A DNA stretch of 64,000 nucleotides from Pseudomonas sp. R84 (lineage in GTDB: Bacteria > Pseudomonadota > Gammaproteobacteria > Pseudomonadales > Pseudomonadaceae). Under the pieces are notes generated by a model. That model made no database searches. It had not been told where the DNA came from and saw only the letters and a list, made by a program, of their open reading frames with translations. Each line of letters starts with the position of its first letter. Positions within the stretch are counted from its first letter, which is position 1. The DNA is taken from contig NZ_CP019426.1 in the NCBI RefSeq assembly GCF_009834515.1, positions 2,345,501-2,409,500 of the forward strand. The letters are read 5' to 3'. This document shows positions 45,645-54,509 of the stretch, in pieces. The position numbers and the translations under genes are program-made.

Positions 45645-47567
45645 ATGAACAGGATCATCAACATCATTGGTATTTGCTCGCTGGCCATGGCCGGGGCGGT
45701 GCTGACGCTGAGTGAGATTGCGCTGGCGCAAACCGCTGGCGATCAGACGCTCAATCGTGACGGAGTGGCGGTGGACTTCAACCTCAAGCCACTGGCCGTC
45801 GACGGCAAGCTGCGCGAAGGCGAATTCGCCGATGTGCAGTTCCGCGTCACTGACAGCGCCTCCGGCCAGCCTCTGTCCGGCGTGGCGCCGGGCGCCTGGG
45901 TCGATCCGCAGACCCTCGCCGCCGATCAGGCCCAGGGCCGCGACCAGAGCTGCAAAGCCCGGGTCGGCGTGTTCCTCAAATCCAACATCGGCGCGCGGCC
46001 GTTACTCGACCTCAACAGCTATTTCCTGCTGGTGATGAACCGTGACGCCAGCATCGCCGTGGTCGATCCGTCGGTCTCGGTCGGCGGCATCACCAGCACC
46101 CTCGCACGGATCGAACTCAAACAACCGCCGATGGATTGGGTCACGCCCAAAGACAACAAACGCGTGTTCGTCTCGATGCCGACCGCCGGCGAAGTGGCCG
46201 TTATCGACAGCGAGCAATTCAAGGTTCTCGATTCGATCAAGGCCGGCAGCCAACCGGTGCGCGTGGCGCTGCAACCCGATGAACGTCTACTGTGGGTCGG
46301 CAACAACGCGAGCAAAGCCGAGGACTCCGGCGTGACGGTGATCGACACGCAAAGCCTAAAAGCCCTCAAACATCTGAATACCGGACGCGGCCACCACGAA
46401 ATCAGCTTCAGCAAAGACAGCCGCTACGCCTTCGTCAGCAATCGCGACGACGGCACCGTCAGCGTGATCGACATCGCCAGCCTGACCATCGTCCAGCAGA
46501 TCAAGACCGGCTCCCATCCGTTGTCAGTCGCCTATTCGCCGCTGTCCGGCGCGGTCTACGTGGCCGATGGCAAGGACGGCACCGTGAGCGTGATCGACGC
46601 CAGCACCCACGCCATCCGCCGGGTGATCAAACTGCAACAAGGCCTCGGCCCGATGGGCTTCAGCGCCGACGGCCGCTTCGGTGTAGTGCTCAACACCGTG
46701 GAAAACCGCGCCACGGTTATCGACGCCTCCACCAACAGCGCGATCCACGACCTCGACGTCAGCGCCGAACCCTACCAAGTGGTGTTTACCCAGGCCTACG
46801 CCTATATCCGCGGACTCGCTTCACCAAAAGTCACCATGATCAACCTGTCCTCCCTCGGAGAGGGCCGCCAACCGATCAGTCAAGGCTTCGAGGCCGGCCC
46901 GCAAGCGCCGCGCCTGGCCGGGGATTTGCCGCTGGCCTCAAGCCTCGCGGTGTCGCGTGACGACAACGCGGTGTTCGTGGTCAATCCGGTCGACAACACC
47001 ACCTATTTCTACGCCGAAGGCATGAACGCGCCGATGTCCGGTTACCCCAACCGTGGCCAGATCGCCCGCGCCGTCATGGTTATCGATCGCAGCCTGCGCG
47101 AAGTCTCGCCGGGGCTCTACAGCGCCCGGGTAAAACTGCCGGCAGCAGGGCGCTTCGACGTGGCGTTCCTGCTCAACCAGCCGAACATCATTCACTGCTT
47201 TACCGCGCAGATTGATCCTGACGGCAAACCGCAAAAACACCTCGGCCAGCCGAAAGTCGAGTTCCTCCTCGACAAGACTGCCGTGGCACTCAACGACCCT
47301 TACGTCGTGCGTTTCCGCATCGTCCAAGGCAAAGACAAAACCCAGCGCAGCGGCGTCAAAGACGTGCAACTGCGCTACTACCTCGCGCCCACCTCGCACC
47401 CCCGCGAAGTGGCGGCGCTGGAAGTCGCCGATGGCGTATACGAAGCGCCAATCACCCTCGACCGCAGCGGCGCCTGGTATCTGCATGTGCGTGCGGCATC
47501 GCTGGGTGCCGGTTTCGATGACAAGTCCTTTGCCAGTGTTCGGGTCGCCCCCGGCCAGGCCCGTTGA
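45645..47567 (+). CDS. Exported YVTN-type beta-propeller protein
   Basis: A 640-residue periplasmic or secreted protein. The signal peptide ends near ALAQ (residue 29). An N-terminal beta domain of about 110 residues is followed by a seven-bladed-type propeller with repeats such as VSVIDIASLTIVQQIKTGSHPLSV and GTVSVIDASTHAI, then a C-terminal Ig-like region. Relatives include YncE-like and cytochrome-d1-like propellers. No haem motif is visible. Its place between oxidase and copper chaperones suggests a partner or scaffold of the oxidase. Confidence 0.8.
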   Translation: MNRIINIIGICSLAMAGAVLTLSEIALAQTAGDQTLNRDGVAVDFNLKPLAVDGKLREGEFADVQFRVTDSASGQPLSGVAPGAWVDPQTLAADQAQGRDQSCKARVGVFLKSNIGARPLLDLNSYFLLVMNRDASIAVVDPSVSVGGITSTLARIELKQPPMDWVTPKDNKRVFVSMPTAGEVAVIDSEQFKVLDSIKAGSQPVRVALQPDERLLWVGNNASKAEDSGVTVIDTQSLKALKHLNTGRGHHEISFSKDSRYAFVSNRDDGTVSVIDIASLTIVQQIKTGSHPLSVAYSPLSGAVYVADGKDGTVSVIDASTHAIRRVIKLQQGLGPMGFSADGRFGVVLNTVENRATVIDASTNSAIHDLDVSAEPYQVVFTQAYAYIRGLASPKVTMINLSSLGEGRQPISQGFEAGPQAPRLAGDLPLASSLAVSRDDNAVFVVNPVDNTTYFYAEGMNAPMSGYPNRGQIARAVMVIDRSLREVSPGLYSARVKLPAAGRFDVAFLLNQPNIIHCFTAQIDPDGKPQKHLGQPKVEFLLDKTAVALNDPYVVRFRIVQGKDKTQRSGVKDVQLRYYLAPTSHPREVAALEVADGVYEAPITLDRSGAWYLHVRAASLGAGFDDKSFASVRVAPGQAR

Positions 47568-47581
47568 AGAGGAGTTTCGAC

Positions 47582-48232
47582 ATGAACCGATTTGCATCCA
47601 CTGGCCTGCTGACCCTGTGCCTGTTGAGCCTTGGCATTCAACAAGTCCACGCTCATTCGGCCGACGAACACGCCGGTCACAAAGCCCCGGCCAGCAACAC
47701 CCAGGAACATGCCCAGGTGAAATTCGCCAATGTGCCGTTGCTCGACCAGAACGGTAAAACCGTACGCCTCGAACAAGACCTGGTGAAGGGAAAAATCGTC
47801 GTCATGAGCTTTATCTACACCAGTTGCACCACGGTGTGCCCGGTGGTTTCGTCGATCATGGGCAAGGTGCAGAAGCAGCTCGGCGCGCGGGTCGGCGAAG
47901 AAGTGCAGTTGGTCTCAATCAGCATCGACCCGCAGCGCGACGACCCGAAACGCCTGCAGGATTATGCCCGTACCTTCCAGCGCGGGCCGGGCTGGAGCTG
48001 GCTGACCGGTTCACCACAGTCGATCAATGAAACCCTCAAGGGCCTTGGCAGTTTCAGTGGCGACCTGAAAAGTCATCAACCGCTGATCCTCGTCGGCGAC
48101 GGCGACAGCCGCCACTGGATGCGCTACTACGGCTTCACTGATCCGGCGCTGCTGGCCAAGGAAGTGGAAAAACTCAGCGGCCTGCGCACCCACGCCAAAC
48201 ACACCGCCATCGCCATGGAGCAACAGCCATGA
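47582..48232 (+). CDS. SCO1/SenC-type copper chaperone (first copy)
   Basis: A 216-residue exported protein with a thioredoxin-like fold. The signal peptide ends near QVHA. A His-rich stretch (HSADEHAGHK) follows. The copper-binding CxxxC is in TSCTTVCP and the distant histidine is probably in KSHQP. SCO proteins load copper into oxidases or reduce their cysteines. AGAGGAG supports the ATG at 47582. Its stop overlaps the next SCO gene. Confidence 0.9.
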   Translation: MNRFASTGLLTLCLLSLGIQQVHAHSADEHAGHKAPASNTQEHAQVKFANVPLLDQNGKTVRLEQDLVKGKIVVMSFIYTSCTTVCPVVSSIMGKVQKQLGARVGEEVQLVSISIDPQRDDPKRLQDYARTFQRGPGWSWLTGSPQSINETLKGLGSFSGDLKSHQPLILVGDGDSRHWMRYYGFTDPALLAKEVEKLSGLRTHAKHTAIAMEQQP

Positions 48233-48849
48233 GACTGCTCGACTGGATCTCCCTGACCGTGTGCTTCTGGATTCTTGGTAACGTCGCGCTCGCCCACGAA
48301 GGCCACGTCTCTGAGCCGCCAGCCGCTGTGGCTGCCGCCCCGGCCAAAGGCACTCACGATGCGAAAACCTGGTTCACCGACACGCCGTTGCAGGATCAGA
48401 ATGGCGAGACCCTGCGCTTCTACAGCGATGCGCTGCAAAACCGCATAGTCCTGCTCAACGTGATCTTCACCAGTTGCAACGACGCCTGTCCGCTGATCAC
48501 CCAAAAGCTCAAGGAAGTGCGCGAGTTGCTCGGTGACAAGGCGCAGGACATCACCTTTATTTCCCTTACCAGTGACCCGTTGCGCGATACGCCGGCGGTG
48601 CTCAAGGCTTACACCTTGAAGCAGGGTTCCGATGACCCTCATTGGCTTTTTCTTACCGGCGACAAGGCGCAGATGGACCTGGTATTGAGCCGCATCGGCC
48701 AGATCGTGCCGACTCCCGAACAGCATTCCACACAGTTGATCGTCGGCGATGTCGCCAATAAACGCTGGAGCAAAATCCGCCCCGACGCCCCGGCCGCCGC
48801 CATTGCCCAGCGCTTGCAGTTGCTGACAATGCCCGTGGCTGGCCGCTGA
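48229..48849 (+). CDS. SCO1/SenC-type copper chaperone (second copy)
   Basis: A 206-residue SCO-family protein with an N-terminal signal sequence (ending near ALAHEGH). CxxxC is in TSCNDACP and a candidate copper-ligand histidine in PEQHSTQ. It overlaps the upstream SCO gene at ATGA. Two divergent SCO copies suggest separate copper loading and thiol reduction steps, or different copper sites of the large oxidase. Confidence 0.9.
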   Translation: MRLLDWISLTVCFWILGNVALAHEGHVSEPPAAVAAAPAKGTHDAKTWFTDTPLQDQNGETLRFYSDALQNRIVLLNVIFTSCNDACPLITQKLKEVRELLGDKAQDITFISLTSDPLRDTPAVLKAYTLKQGSDDPHWLFLTGDKAQMDLVLSRIGQIVPTPEQHSTQLIVGDVANKRWSKIRPDAPAAAIAQRLQLLTMPVAGR

Positions 48850-48858
48850 GTCCGCGCC

Positions 48859-50409
48859 ATGAACCTGAGCGATGTACTCGCCCTGATCCTGCTCGCTGGC
48901 GTCAGCCTTGGCGCGAGTGCTGCGCCGCTGACTTCGGAGGAAGCGGCAGGCAAGCGCCTGTACCGCCAAGGCCTGTCAGCTAGCGGCGAAGCGATCATGG
49001 CGCGGGTTGGCGCGGCGGATATGTTGCTGCCGGCAACCAGCCTGCCGTGCGCCAATTGCCACGGCGCCGATGGCCTCGGGCGACCGGAAGGCGGGGTGCG
49101 TCCGCCGCCCCTGAACTGGGCGCGACTGACCAGCACCTACGGTCAGCAACAGGTCAACGGGCGCAGCTATCCGGCGTACACCGAAAGCAGTCTGGCGACT
49201 GTCATCGAGCAGGGCCGCGACCCCGGCCACAATCGCCTCGACCCGAGCATGCCGCGCTTTCTGCTGTCGATGAAGGATCAGCGCAATCTCACCGCGTACC
49301 TCAAGCGTCTGGCCGATGAGCGCGACCCGGGCCTCGATGCCGAGACCCTGCACCTGGGCACCTTGCTGCCCAGCCAAGGCCCTTTGGCCGAGGAGGGCGC
49401 GACAGTAGCAGCCGTACTCAACGGCAGTGTCGCGCGGATCAATCAGGCCGGTGGCATTCACGGCCGCCAGTTGCGGTTGACGGTGATCGATCCCGGTCCG
49501 GATCGCGCCAGTGCCGAGCAGGCATTGCAGCGTTTGATCGAGCAGGAACAAGTGTTTGCCCTGATCGCGCCGCTGGCGCCGGCCCTCGACGGCGAACTCG
49601 GGCCGCGTCTGGAACAGGCCGGCATGCCGCTGATCGGGCCGATGTCGATCCTCGGCACCCTGCAGACCAGTCCACAGATTTTCGAACCGTTGCCCGGCCT
49701 GCGCGAGCAACTGATCGCCCTGGCCGACTATGCCACGGTGAGTTTGCGCGTGCTGCAAGGGCCGACGCTGATTGCCTATCCCGATGACCCTGCACAAACG
49801 CTGGCCGCGCAAAACCTCGGCCAGTACTTGCAGGATCACGGCTGGCAAAAAGTCCATCTGCAAGCCTACGACCCAGCAGCGGATGCACTGCCGCTGGGCT
49901 CGCGATCAGTGTTTTATCTGGGCAATGGCGGCGGTTTCAGTCGTCTGGCGACGCGCCTGCAAAGCGCCGGGCAAGTGCCGTATCTGTTCGCCGCTTCAAG
50001 CCAAGTGGCCGGCGATCTGCTGCAAGTGCCCGACGGCTTCACCCGGCGGGTGTTTCTCGCCTATCCGTTCGTGCCCAGCGACTGGACCCAGACCGGACGC
50101 ATGGCCCTGACACTGCTGCGCGAAGGCCAGGGCCTTGGCGCCCAGCACGCCGTGCTGCAAGTCGGCGCTTACGCCTCGATGTTGCTGCTCAGCGAAGGCA
50201 TGAAACAGGCTGGCCGCGACGCCAGCCGCGAAAAACTGGTGACGGCGCTGGAAGGCCTGCACGACTTCGACACCGGCCTGACCCCGCGCCTGAGTTTCGG
50301 CCCCGGCCGACGCTTGGGCTTGAGCGGCGCCCACGTGGTCACCGTGGATTTGCCCGATCAGCGTTTCTATCTGGTCGCGCCTTATAAACCGATTGTTGCC
50401 AGCCCCTGA
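48859..50409 (+). CDS. Cytochrome c fused to a type 1 periplasmic-binding domain
   Basis: A 516-residue exported protein. The signal peptide ends near GASAAP. Residues 25-150 form a cytochrome c domain with haem motif CANCHGADG and a likely axial methionine in SMPRF. Residues 165-510 resemble branched-chain amino-acid binding proteins (HLGTLLPSQGPLAEEGA, INQAGGIHGRQLRL). The fusion suggests ligand-controlled or localised electron transfer, probably taking electrons from the oxidase or an associated donor. Confidence 0.82.
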   Translation: MNLSDVLALILLAGVSLGASAAPLTSEEAAGKRLYRQGLSASGEAIMARVGAADMLLPATSLPCANCHGADGLGRPEGGVRPPPLNWARLTSTYGQQQVNGRSYPAYTESSLATVIEQGRDPGHNRLDPSMPRFLLSMKDQRNLTAYLKRLADERDPGLDAETLHLGTLLPSQGPLAEEGATVAAVLNGSVARINQAGGIHGRQLRLTVIDPGPDRASAEQALQRLIEQEQVFALIAPLAPALDGELGPRLEQAGMPLIGPMSILGTLQTSPQIFEPLPGLREQLIALADYATVSLRVLQGPTLIAYPDDPAQTLAAQNLGQYLQDHGWQKVHLQAYDPAADALPLGSRSVFYLGNGGGFSRLATRLQSAGQVPYLFAASSQVAGDLLQVPDGFTRRVFLAYPFVPSDWTQTGRMALTLLREGQGLGAQHAVLQVGAYASMLLLSEGMKQAGRDASREKLVTALEGLHDFDTGLTPRLSFGPGRRLGLSGAHVVTVDLPDQRFYLVAPYKPIVASP

Positions 50410-50424
50410 ATGGAGGGCCCGATC

Positions 50425-51186
50425 ATGAAGCTCACAACGCTGATAATGCTGCTGACCTGTTGGCTGCCGCTGGCGTGGGCCAATAACGAACCGGCCGTGG
50501 CGCGAGTCAACGGCGAGGAGATTTCCGGGTTTCGCTTTGAGCGCTTCTTCGCCGAATACCTGGAAGATCAGGGTCGCGCCGTGGCGAGCATTCGTAGCCC
50601 CAGGGCCTATAAAGAGCTGCGTCAGGCAGCGCTGCAAACGTTGATCGACAAAGAACTGCTATGGCAGGAGTCGCAAAAACGCGGTGTGCAGATTGACGAT
50701 CAAGTGGTGCGCGAGCAAATCGAGCAAACCCGCATGGCCATCGGCGGCGCGGATAAATTCGTCCGGCGCTTGCAGGACGCCGGTTTCGATGAGGCATCCT
50801 TCACCGAGTACACCCGCCGCGAACTGGCGGCGCAGCAGATGTTCGCCGAACTGATTCGCGCCAATACCTTGCAACCACGCCACCTGCTGATCCGTGTGCC
50901 CGCGCAAGCGGATACAGCCACAGTCGCCGCAGCGCGTCTACGCTTGTTGCAAATGCGCGCCTCGATTGTAAGCGGGGCCACGTTCGCCAGCGATCCGGTG
51001 CGTTCACCGTTTGGCTGGCATGTGATTTATTTGCCGAACCACCTGGAGGCCGCCGATGTCCCAGATTTACAGGGGCTGGACACAGTCAGGGCACAGCTCG
51101 CCCGACAGCAACAGACCCAGGCTCGTCGTCAGGTGCTCGCGCAATTACGGGTGCAGAACAGGATCGAACGAATTGACGACGACTGA
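50425..51186 (+). CDS. SurA/PpiC-like protein with a shortened parvulin domain
   Basis: A 253-residue exported protein. The signal peptide ends near LAWAN. A SurA-type N-terminal helical domain follows (ARVNGEEISGFRFERFF, ALQTLIDKELLWQE). The parvulin region starts RHLLIRVPA, but after SGATFA it jumps to SDPVRSPFGWHVIYL, so about 45 residues that normally carry the GGDLGW part and most of the active site are missing. It is probably a chaperone without isomerase activity. GGAGG supports the ATG at 50425; an ATG at 50410 is also in frame. Confidence 0.82.
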   Translation: MKLTTLIMLLTCWLPLAWANNEPAVARVNGEEISGFRFERFFAEYLEDQGRAVASIRSPRAYKELRQAALQTLIDKELLWQESQKRGVQIDDQVVREQIEQTRMAIGGADKFVRRLQDAGFDEASFTEYTRRELAAQQMFAELIRANTLQPRHLLIRVPAQADTATVAAARLRLLQMRASIVSGATFASDPVRSPFGWHVIYLPNHLEAADVPDLQGLDTVRAQLARQQQTQARRQVLAQLRVQNRIERIDDD

Positions 51187-51189
51187 AGG

Positions 51190-51252
51190 TTCCCCCCCAA
51201 TAGTGGGGAATGGCTTCGATGCCCGTTCAGGTGCTTCCCCGTTTCTGGGGAA
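51190..51252. promoter_or_regulatory. TTCCCC/GGGGAA inverted repeats upstream of the receiver gene
   Basis: TTCCCCCCCAATAGTGGGGAA spans 51190-51210 (arms TTCCCC and GGGGAA), and TTCCCC-GTTTCT-GGGGAA is at 51235-51252. They resemble those before the oxidase gene and sit about 75-135 bp upstream of a sigma-54-like site. Confidence 0.5.
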
Positions 51253-51325
51253 CGGGGTACCGGGACGAGCGGGCATTGTCATTAAATTCAAGGACATGAA
51301 GACGTAAAATTACCGGCACTCAGCC

Positions 51326-51341
51326 TGGCATGAAGTGTGCG
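51326..51341 (+). promoter_or_regulatory. Sigma-54-like promoter candidate for the receiver/secretion operon
   Basis: TGGCAT-GAAGT-GTGCG keeps the essential GG and GC with 10 bases between them. It lies 65 bp before the receiver gene and is less perfect than the oxidase promoter. Confidence 0.45.
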
Positions 51342-51405
51342 TTACCGATGGTAAGGCGCACTCTCAGGGCGGGGTCATCGGACCTGCTGTTTCAAGGAGT
51401 CGACC

Positions 51406-51936
51406 TTGGTTAACAAAGTACTGGTTGTCGAAGACGAACAGCTGCTTGCACAGAACCTTCAGGATTATCTGTCGGCGCAGGGGCTGGACGTCCGGATTGC
51501 ACATGACGGAGCGACGGCGATCGGCCTGGCCGAAACCTTTGCCCCCGACGTGCTGGTGTTCGATTACCGCTTGCCCGATATGGAAGGCTTTGAGGTGCTC
51601 GACGCGGTCCGCCAGAACAGGACGTGCCATTTTGTGCTGATAACGGGTCACCCGACCGCTGAAGTCTGTGAGCGGGCGCGGCAACTGGGGGTCAGCCACA
51701 TCCTGTTCAAACCGTTTCCTTTGGCGGAACTGGCCCGAGCTGTCTGCGACCTTCTGGGGTTCAAGCGCGAAGCGAAACCCGGTGCAAACCCTTCCGAGGG
51801 TTTCGTCGAACGACGCCAGAGCAGGACCGAGAGCTTCCCGTTGCAGTTGTACGATGGCAGTTGGGTGTTGGCGGATCGGCGACGACAGTTGCACGCCAAG
51901 GCACCGGACGACGATCAAATGCTCACCGGGGAGTAA
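51406..51936 (+). CDS. Single-receiver response regulator without output domain
   Basis: A 176-residue protein. A CheY-like receiver has the acidic pair in VEDE, phosphoacceptor Asp53 (VFDYRLPD), Thr80 (LITGH) and Lys102 (LFKPF). The receiver is of NtrC-like type, but instead of an AAA+ sigma-54 activator it has only about 60 further residues with no known fold. The start is a TTG with AAGGAG six bases upstream. It may act as a phosphate sink or protein-binding switch for the secretion operon that follows after 81 bp. The partner kinase is not in the window. Confidence 0.85.
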   Translation: MVNKVLVVEDEQLLAQNLQDYLSAQGLDVRIAHDGATAIGLAETFAPDVLVFDYRLPDMEGFEVLDAVRQNRTCHFVLITGHPTAEVCERARQLGVSHILFKPFPLAELARAVCDLLGFKREAKPGANPSEGFVERRQSRTESFPLQLYDGSWVLADRRRQLHAKAPDDDQMLTGE

Positions 51937-52017
51937 TGGCGCGAACAGACGTTCCGGCACTTGCCGCCAAGGTTTGCCGCGCCGACAGGGCTCTAAGCCC
52001 CGGTTGGAGAGCAAGCT

Positions 52018-53724
52018 ATGGAACGTCTGTCCGTTGTCGTCGAACCGCTGTTGGCCGAAAGCGCCCCCGCGCGCTTTTCCAGTGAACAGCTTGCTCAGGC
52101 CCGGGCGCGGGCCGCCACCTCCGGCGAACGCGTGCTTGAAGCCCTTGGCGTACTCTGTGAATTGGCGCCGATGCCGTTCATTCACACCCTCGGCGCTACC
52201 CTGCATTACCCGGTGCTCGACACCGACAGCCTGTTTCAAGCGACGCCGGTGTTCGACCGCGTCACCCTCGCACAATGCCTTAAACGTGAATTCATCCTGC
52301 TGCGCCACAACGACGAAGTCATTGGCGTGTTCGCCGACCCTTTCGACCCGGCGCGGCTGGCCTGGATCGACGATTGCCTGCATGGCGCGCCGCTGCATCT
52401 GGTGCACGCCGATGACCTCAAGGCCTATCTGGCCCGCCACGAAGAAAGCTTCCACGCCGTCGAATCGCTGAACGCCCAGGGCGACACTCACAGCGAAATC
52501 GACACCCTGCAAAGCCTGTCGCTGACCAGCATCAGCGAAGACGCCAGCAGCGTGGTGAAACTGGTCAACTCGACCCTCTACGACGCGCTGAAAATGCACG
52601 CCAGCGACATTCACCTCGGCACCACCGGCCACGGTCTGGTAATCAAGTACCGTATCGACGGCGTGCTCAACAACATCAGCAAAGTCCAGGGCAACGAGTT
52701 CGCCGAACAGGTGATCTCGCGGGTCAAGGTCATGGCTGAACTGGACATCGGCGAGAAGCGTGTGCCGCAGGACGGACGCTTCAAGATCGGCATCAGTGGC
52801 CGTCAGATCGACTTTCGCGTGTCGATCATGCCGAGCATTTTTGGCGAAGACGCGGTGCTGCGTGTACTCGACAAACAGGATCTCGCCGACAAGGTCTGCG
52901 GCGTGCAATTGCAGGCGCTGGGCTTTGAAGACGAAACCCTGCGCCAGTTGCGCCGCCTCGCCGCTGAACCCTACGGCATGGTCCTGGTCACCGGCCCGAC
53001 CGGCAGCGGCAAGACCACCACGCTGTACGCGATGATCACCGAGATCAACCACGGCGTGGACAAGATCATCACCATCGAAGACCCGGTCGAATATCAATTG
53101 CCGGGGGTACTGCAAATCCCGGTCAACGAGAAAAAAGGCCTGACCTTCGCCCGAGGCCTGCGCTCGATCCTGCGCCACGACCCGGACAAGATCATGGTCG
53201 GCGAGATCCGTGACCCGGACACCGCGCAGATCGCTGTGCAATCGGCGCTCACCGGTCACTTGGTGTTCACCACCATCCACGCCAACAACGTCTTTGACGT
53301 GATTGGCCGCTTCACCCAAATGGAAATCGACCCCTATAGCCTGGTCTCGGCGCTCAACGCGATTCTTGCCCAGCGCCTGATCCGTCTGGTCTGCGCCAGT
53401 TGCAGCGCGCCGGTCAATCCAAGCGATGAAGAGCTGCGCGCCTCAGGCCTCGATCCACAGAAAGTCGACCATTACCACTTCGTTCATGGCAAGGGCTGCG
53501 GCCACTGCCGGGGCAGCGGTTACCGCGGGCGCACGGCGATTGCCGAACTGCTGCACCTCGACGACGAGCTGCGCCAGATGATCGTCGAGCGCCAACCGAT
53601 CAAACAAATCAAAGCCCTGGCCTGTGCCCGAGGTTTGCGCCTGCTGCGTGAATCGGCGCTGGAACTGGTGGAACAAGGTCGCACCACGCTGGAGGAGATC
53701 AATCGTGTCACTTTTATCTCGTGA
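52018..53724 (+). CDS. gspE: Type II secretion assembly ATPase GspE
   Basis: A 568-residue cytosolic ATPase. An N-terminal GspE/MshE-type domain is followed by the catalytic domain with Walker A GPTGSGKTT (residues 326-334), Asp and His boxes in the ITIEDPVEYQLPG and HDPDKIMVGEIRDPDTAQIA regions, and a C-terminal zinc-binding pair CASC...CGHC. It powers pseudopilus assembly through GspF. It starts the overlapping run of secretion genes; its end overlaps the next gene by 20 bp. Confidence 0.92.
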   Translation: MERLSVVVEPLLAESAPARFSSEQLAQARARAATSGERVLEALGVLCELAPMPFIHTLGATLHYPVLDTDSLFQATPVFDRVTLAQCLKREFILLRHNDEVIGVFADPFDPARLAWIDDCLHGAPLHLVHADDLKAYLARHEESFHAVESLNAQGDTHSEIDTLQSLSLTSISEDASSVVKLVNSTLYDALKMHASDIHLGTTGHGLVIKYRIDGVLNNISKVQGNEFAEQVISRVKVMAELDIGEKRVPQDGRFKIGISGRQIDFRVSIMPSIFGEDAVLRVLDKQDLADKVCGVQLQALGFEDETLRQLRRLAAEPYGMVLVTGPTGSGKTTTLYAMITEINHGVDKIITIEDPVEYQLPGVLQIPVNEKKGLTFARGLRSILRHDPDKIMVGEIRDPDTAQIAVQSALTGHLVFTTIHANNVFDVIGRFTQMEIDPYSLVSALNAILAQRLIRLVCASCSAPVNPSDEELRASGLDPQKVDHYHFVHGKGCGHCRGSGYRGRTAIAELLHLDDELRQMIVERQPIKQIKALACARGLRLLRESALELVEQGRTTLEEINRVTFIS

Positions 53725-54508
53725 GCGTTTTGTCGCCGTGCTCGGCGCCAGCGGTGTTGGCCTCGGTCAGCGGCGTGGCAGCGACACCCTGTGGCTGGGC
53801 AGCGTCGGTTACATCGACGAAGGCTTCCAGAGCTACGCGGTGGCGCTGGATACCCTCGATCGCCTGCTCGGTGAACACGCTCGCGCCGGTGCCGAATTGA
53901 GTGTGGTCATCTCCGGGCACTTCAGCCGCTTCTGCCTGGTGCCGTGGAGCGCGCAGATCAGCAGCCCTGAAGAACTGCGTGGTTTCGCCCAACTGTGTTT
54001 CGAAGACCTGTTCGGAGCGCCAAGCCAAGCCTGGAGTCTGGTGCTGTCCGCCGAGCCTGCCGGTTACGACCGCATTGCCAGCGCCTTGCCGCAAGACTTG
54101 CTTGAACGTCTGCGCGCGCTGGTCAACGGTCGCGGTTTGCGCCTGCGCTCGGTGCAGCCGTACCTGATGACGGCGTTCAACCGCTTCGACAAAAGCCTCG
54201 ATGCCGGCGACTTCCTCTTCGTCGTCGCCGAGCCGCAACGCAGCGTGTTGTTGCTGGCGAGGGAAGGGCGCTGGGCCGGTGTGCGCTCAGTGGGCGGCAG
54301 CGACAGCGATGGCGCGTTGAATGCCCTGATCGGTCGCGAGCGGCAGCTGCAAGCCTCGACCAGTGAACGCGCCTTCAACGTTTATCTGCATGCCCCGGCG
54401 CGCCTCGATGCGCATCCGGACGTGGCGGGGGTGCAACTGCGCACCCTTGAAGACGCCTCGATGAACGTGCGTGACGGCTTGTACGTCATGTCCCGGGCGG
54501 TGGCCTGA
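53705..54508 (+). CDS. PilM/GspL-like cytoplasmic component of the secretion platform
   Basis: A 267-residue protein starting at a GTG with GGAGGAG six bases upstream. It resembles actin-fold PilM/GspL-N domains in general layout (AEPQRSVLLLAREGRWAGVRSV) but is weakly conserved and has no membrane segment. In T4P/T2SS it links the ATPase to inner-membrane partners. The four genes E, M-like, N-like and O-like then match the pilus-type order rather than the classical gspL-gspM. Confidence 0.65.
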   Translation: MSLLSRERFVAVLGASGVGLGQRRGSDTLWLGSVGYIDEGFQSYAVALDTLDRLLGEHARAGAELSVVISGHFSRFCLVPWSAQISSPEELRGFAQLCFEDLFGAPSQAWSLVLSAEPAGYDRIASALPQDLLERLRALVNGRGLRLRSVQPYLMTAFNRFDKSLDAGDFLFVVAEPQRSVLLLAREGRWAGVRSVGGSDSDGALNALIGRERQLQASTSERAFNVYLHAPARLDAHPDVAGVQLRTLEDASMNVRDGLYVMSRAVA

Positions 54509-54509
54509 T

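Noticed and set aside
51937..52017. Possible sigma-54 promoter directly before gspE
   Set aside because: CGGCACTTGCC has the -24-like part, but no GC at the correct spacing follows.
51364..53319. 651-codon minus-strand frame opposite the receiver and gspE genes
   Set aside because: Composition is that of a shadow frame; the + strand carries intact motifs of both proteins.
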